A DNA stretch of 8,175 nucleotides, taken from Bacillota bacterium (GTDB taxonomy: Bacteria; Bacillota; Clostridia; Lachnospirales; CAG-274). The position numbers and the translations under genes were made by a program. The notes below the pieces were generated by a model that saw only the letters and a program-made list of their open reading frames with translations, made no database searches and was not told the origin of the DNA. The stretch covers positions 1 to 8,175 of the forward strand of contig JAGAHK010000142.1 of the NCBI GenBank assembly GCA_017627115.1. Direction: 5' to 3'. Every line of letters starts with the position of its first letter. Position 1 is the stretch's first letter. This document shows positions 5,992-8,175 of this stretch, piece after piece.

Positions 5992-6020
5992 TGTATAGTT
6001 TTTTTGAAAAACGTAATCAA
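5992..6020 (-). promoter_or_regulatory. Probable promoter for the murE-murF-mraY-murD transcript
   Basis: On the minus strand TTGATT (6015-6020) and TATACA (5992-5997) are spaced by exactly 17 bp, inside the 151-bp gap between the PBP and murE. Each hexamer matches four of six sigma-A consensus positions. A start near 5985 would give a leader of about 77 nt. That leader contains a short inverted repeat (AATGGG at 5933-5938 with CCCATT at 5955-5960, loop 16 nt) just ahead of the ribosome binding site. No terminator is visible after the PBP stop, so read-through from the PBP gene may also feed this operon. Confidence 0.45.
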
Positions 6021-6059
6021 TTGGTAATATTAGGGCGCCTATTTGTTTGTTTAGTTTGT

Positions 6060-7997
6060 CTAATCTGTATATAAAATTACCTTTCCGCCTTTGTTTACAT
6101 TTTCTCCCGCGGCAGGAAGCTGTGCTTTGACTTTTTCGCCCTCACCCACGGTTTCTGCGGTCAATTCGGCTTTTTGTACTGTGTTTTTCGCCTCGCCTGT
6201 TTTCATACCGACACAGTTCGGAGCAGGCACGGGCGCTTCTTTTGTCTCCGTTTCGCCATATTGTGGTTTTATGCCGAGATAAGGCAGAATATTGCCCATA
6301 AGCTCTTTCATAACGGGGCCTGCGACCTGACCGCCGTAATATACGCCCTGCGGCTCGTTTATCAGCACAAGGGCTATCGCTTTCGGGTCTTCGGCAGGTG
6401 CAAAAGCGCAGAATGAGGCTATATATTTTCCGCTGCCGCGCGGCAGTTTCTGACTGGTCGCAGTCTTGCCGCCTATCCTCATCCCGGGGATATACGTCTT
6501 GCTGCCTGTGCCGACTGCGACCACGCTTTCGAGTATTTGGCGCATGGTGTCGGAGGTCTCCTTTGATATGACCCTTTCGCCCTGCGGATATTCAAAAGTG
6601 CTTGTTATCTCGCCTTTGCTGTCTGCAAGGGCTTTCGCAAAATGCGGCGTTATGCGTGTGCCGCCGTTTACCGTTGCCGATACCGCGCTGATCAGCTGCA
6701 GCGGCGTTATCTGAAAACCCTGACCGAAACTCATTACCGCAAGTTCCAGCGGCCCCGTCTTGTCCTTTGCGTGCATTATGCCTACCGCTTCGCCGGGCAG
6801 ATCTACCCCTGTTTTTTCCCTGAAACCGTATTTTATCATAAAATCGTAAAATCTCTCCGAACCGAGCCTTGCCGCAACATCCATAAACACGGGGTTGCAG
6901 CTGTTTTGCACACCCTCGACAAAGGTCTCCGTGCCGTGACTTCGCGGCGCTCTCCAGCATTTTATATGTCTGTCGGCTACATTTCGTCCTGCATTGCAGC
7001 TGAAAGTGTCGGTCGGCTTCACCACGCCCGCTTCAAGTCCTGCCGCAGATGTCACTACCTTGAAAGTGGAGCCCGGTTCGTATGTATCGTTTATTGTGAA
7101 ATTGCGCCACATTCGGTTCAGTGCATCATTGCGTGTTTTTTCGTCCAAAGTGTCCCATACGGCGGCAAGTTCTTCGCTGTTTATGGTGTAGGGTCGATTG
7201 AGGTCAAAATTCGGGTAGTTTGCCATAGCGTATATCTCGCCGTTTTTCGGATCCATAACTATTATTGCGCCGCTTTTTGCCTGCTTTATATCCACCGTGT
7301 TTTTTATCAGCTGCTCGGCATAGCGCTGTATATTTATATCAAGCGTGGTCACAAGGCGCGTGCCGTCAACGGGTGCCTGCCTTGTCTGCGGCAGGTTCGG
7401 TATCTCCTGACCTGCCGCTTTGGTAAAAGTCACTATTTTTCCCTTGCTGCCCTTTAAAACACTGTCGTACCGCGCTTCAAGCCCTATTATGCCCTGATTG
7501 TCTTTTCCCACAAAGCCTATGACCTGCGCGGCTGTGCTGCTGTATGGATAAACACGTTTTATATCCTCGTCTATCATCACGCCTTTCAGGTTTAAAGCGC
7601 GTATCTGTTCGGCTTCTTCTGCCGTGACCTTGTCCTTTATACGCACAAGAGCAACACGCTTTTCAACTTTTTTCAGCACCTCGTCGTAGTCGAGCGCAAG
7701 TATGTCGGAGAGTGCCTTTGCGGTTTTTTCGCTGTTTTCGACCTGCGCATGTATAACACTTATTGCGGCGGCGGTCTGTGTGCCTGCAAGCACTGTGCCG
7801 TTCCTGTCGGTTATATCGCCCCTGCGCGGCGCTATCAGCCTGTCGCGTGTCTGCTGTTCGTATGCTCGCCGAACATAATCGCCGCCTGCGCTGCTTTGCA
7901 GCCATGCAACACGGCAAAGCAAAAACCAGGGGGCGCTTATAAGACAAAATGCCAGAAACAATATGCGTTTTCTGACGGCTGTGTTAATTCTGTGCAT
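6060..7997 (-). CDS. Class B penicillin-binding protein (FtsI/SpoVD-type transpeptidase) with one PASTA domain
   Basis: This is a membrane-anchored D,D-transpeptidase that would cross-link stem peptides of new peptidoglycan outside the cytoplasmic membrane. The protein is 645 aa. It has a short basic N-terminus, one membrane segment at about 12-31, a PBP dimerisation/pedestal domain (RRGDITDRNG at 58-67; GIIGLEARYD at 169-178) and a transpeptidase domain from about 215 to 570. Active-site motifs are S310-TFK with the nucleophile serine and general-base lysine, S366-C-N, and K511-TA where the family normally has KTG. Residues about 592-644 form a single C-terminal PASTA domain. One PASTA and a position next to murE resemble Bacillus subtilis spoVD. 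With no second PBP gene visible, however, it could equally be the division-specific FtsI, so no symbol is given. The ATG at 7997 is preferred over an in-frame TTG at 8000 because GGAG at 8007-8010 is better spaced for it. The stop is TAG at 6060-6062. Confidence 0.95.
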   Translation of the reverse strand: MHRINTAVRKRILFLAFCLISAPWFLLCRVAWLQSSAGGDYVRRAYEQQTRDRLIAPRRGDITDRNGTVLAGTQTAAAISVIHAQVENSEKTAKALSDILALDYDEVLKKVEKRVALVRIKDKVTAEEAEQIRALNLKGVMIDEDIKRVYPYSSTAAQVIGFVGKDNQGIIGLEARYDSVLKGSKGKIVTFTKAAGQEIPNLPQTRQAPVDGTRLVTTLDINIQRYAEQLIKNTVDIKQAKSGAIIVMDPKNGEIYAMANYPNFDLNRPYTINSEELAAVWDTLDEKTRNDALNRMWRNFTINDTYEPGSTFKVVTSAAGLEAGVVKPTDTFSCNAGRNVADRHIKCWRAPRSHGTETFVEGVQNSCNPVFMDVAARLGSERFYDFMIKYGFREKTGVDLPGEAVGIMHAKDKTGPLELAVMSFGQGFQITPLQLISAVSATVNGGTRITPHFAKALADSKGEITSTFEYPQGERVISKETSDTMRQILESVVAVGTGSKTYIPGMRIGGKTATSQKLPRGSGKYIASFCAFAPAEDPKAIALVLINEPQGVYYGGQVAGPVMKELMGNILPYLGIKPQYGETETKEAPVPAPNCVGMKTGEAKNTVQKAELTAETVGEGEKVKAQLPAAGENVNKGGKVILYTD

Positions 7998-8006
7998 CAA
8001 ATTATT

Positions 8007-8010
8007 CTCC
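8007..8010 (-). promoter_or_regulatory. Ribosome binding site deciding the PBP start
   Basis: GGAG on the minus strand lies 9 nt before the ATG at 7995-7997 and 6 nt before an in-frame TTG at 7998-8000. Both spacings are workable. The ATG is the stronger start codon, and the choice changes the protein by only one residue. Confidence 0.6.
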
Positions 8011-8032
8011 GCAGTCTTTTTATAATTCTATT

Positions 8033-8061
8033 TTATTACCGCTTTTATTATTCCAAAGCAA
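8033..8061 (-). promoter_or_regulatory. Possible sigma-A-type promoter for the PBP gene
   Basis: Read on the minus strand, TTGCTT (8056-8061) and TAATAA (8033-8038) are separated by exactly 17 bp and sit just upstream of the GGAG ribosome binding site. Each hexamer departs from consensus in two or three positions, and the region is very AT-rich, so chance matches are likely. If real, transcription would start near 8026 and leave a leader of about 30 nt. The gene could instead be read from further upstream, beyond the window. Confidence 0.3.
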
Positions 8062-8175
8062 ATTTGCGTTTTTATATATAAAACAGACAACATAAACATA
8101 GGGGGCAGGGAAAAAGCCAAAAACCGATTGTTATAAATACACAAAAAAATTTTTTAAATATCAGCAAGTTTGTTA

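Larger units (their letters stand above)
8001..8175. other. AT-rich intergenic leader upstream of the PBP gene
   Basis: I see no coding sequence here on either strand. The mraW/ftsL-like genes that precede the PBP in many Firmicutes clusters do not reach into these 175 bp. The stretch holds a perfect A6/T6 palindrome at 8144-8155, a TATATATA tract near 8072-8080 and the weak promoter candidate described separately. No GC-stemmed terminator for an upstream gene is visible. Confidence 0.6.

Overview
This window is mostly one strand of peptidoglycan-precursor and cell-wall synthesis genes. It looks like a Gram-positive, low-to-moderate GC Clostridia genome, possibly of the Ruminococcaceae/Oscillospiraceae type. 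That placement is inferred from the gene order (class B PBP with a PASTA domain, then murE-murF-mraY-murD), the strong AGGAGG-type ribosome binding sites and the codon style. No 16S or other marker is present, so it is not proven.

All five confident genes lie on the minus strand and read from right to left. A class B penicillin-binding protein (6060-7997) comes first, after a 178-bp AT-rich leader. A 151-bp gap with a plausible promoter follows, then murE (4451-5908), murF (3109-4449), mraY (2128-3105) and murD (736-2097). The last four are packed with gaps of 1, 3 and 30 bp and are almost certainly one transcript. MurE adds the third residue of the stem peptide (meso-diaminopimelate, judging by its DNPR motif). 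MurF adds D-Ala-D-Ala. MraY moves the UDP-MurNAc-pentapeptide precursor onto undecaprenyl phosphate to give lipid I. MurD supplies the earlier D-glutamate step. The PBP cross-links the finished strands outside the membrane. The order matches the first half of a Firmicutes dcw cluster, but it stops after murD: ftsW/spoVE, murG and ftsQ/ftsZ do not follow within the window.

The left 735 bp hold no confident gene but are rich in structure. There is a series of hairpins at 42-303, a candidate 57-codon TTG-started small ORF (75-248), three tandem 40-bp double-hairpin repeats (445-564), a long stem-loop running out of the last repeat (555-630), and a perfect AT-only hairpin that contains the murD stop codon (723-746). 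Imperfect pairs in these stems are mostly G.U when read on the plus strand. This hints that the structure, if it acts as RNA, is a plus-strand transcript convergent with murD. This is the part of the window most worth checking. Two points inside the genes also deserve attention: the PBP has KTA in place of the canonical KTG box, and MurF has Gly where the Mur ligase family normally has Asp before the AYNAN motif.
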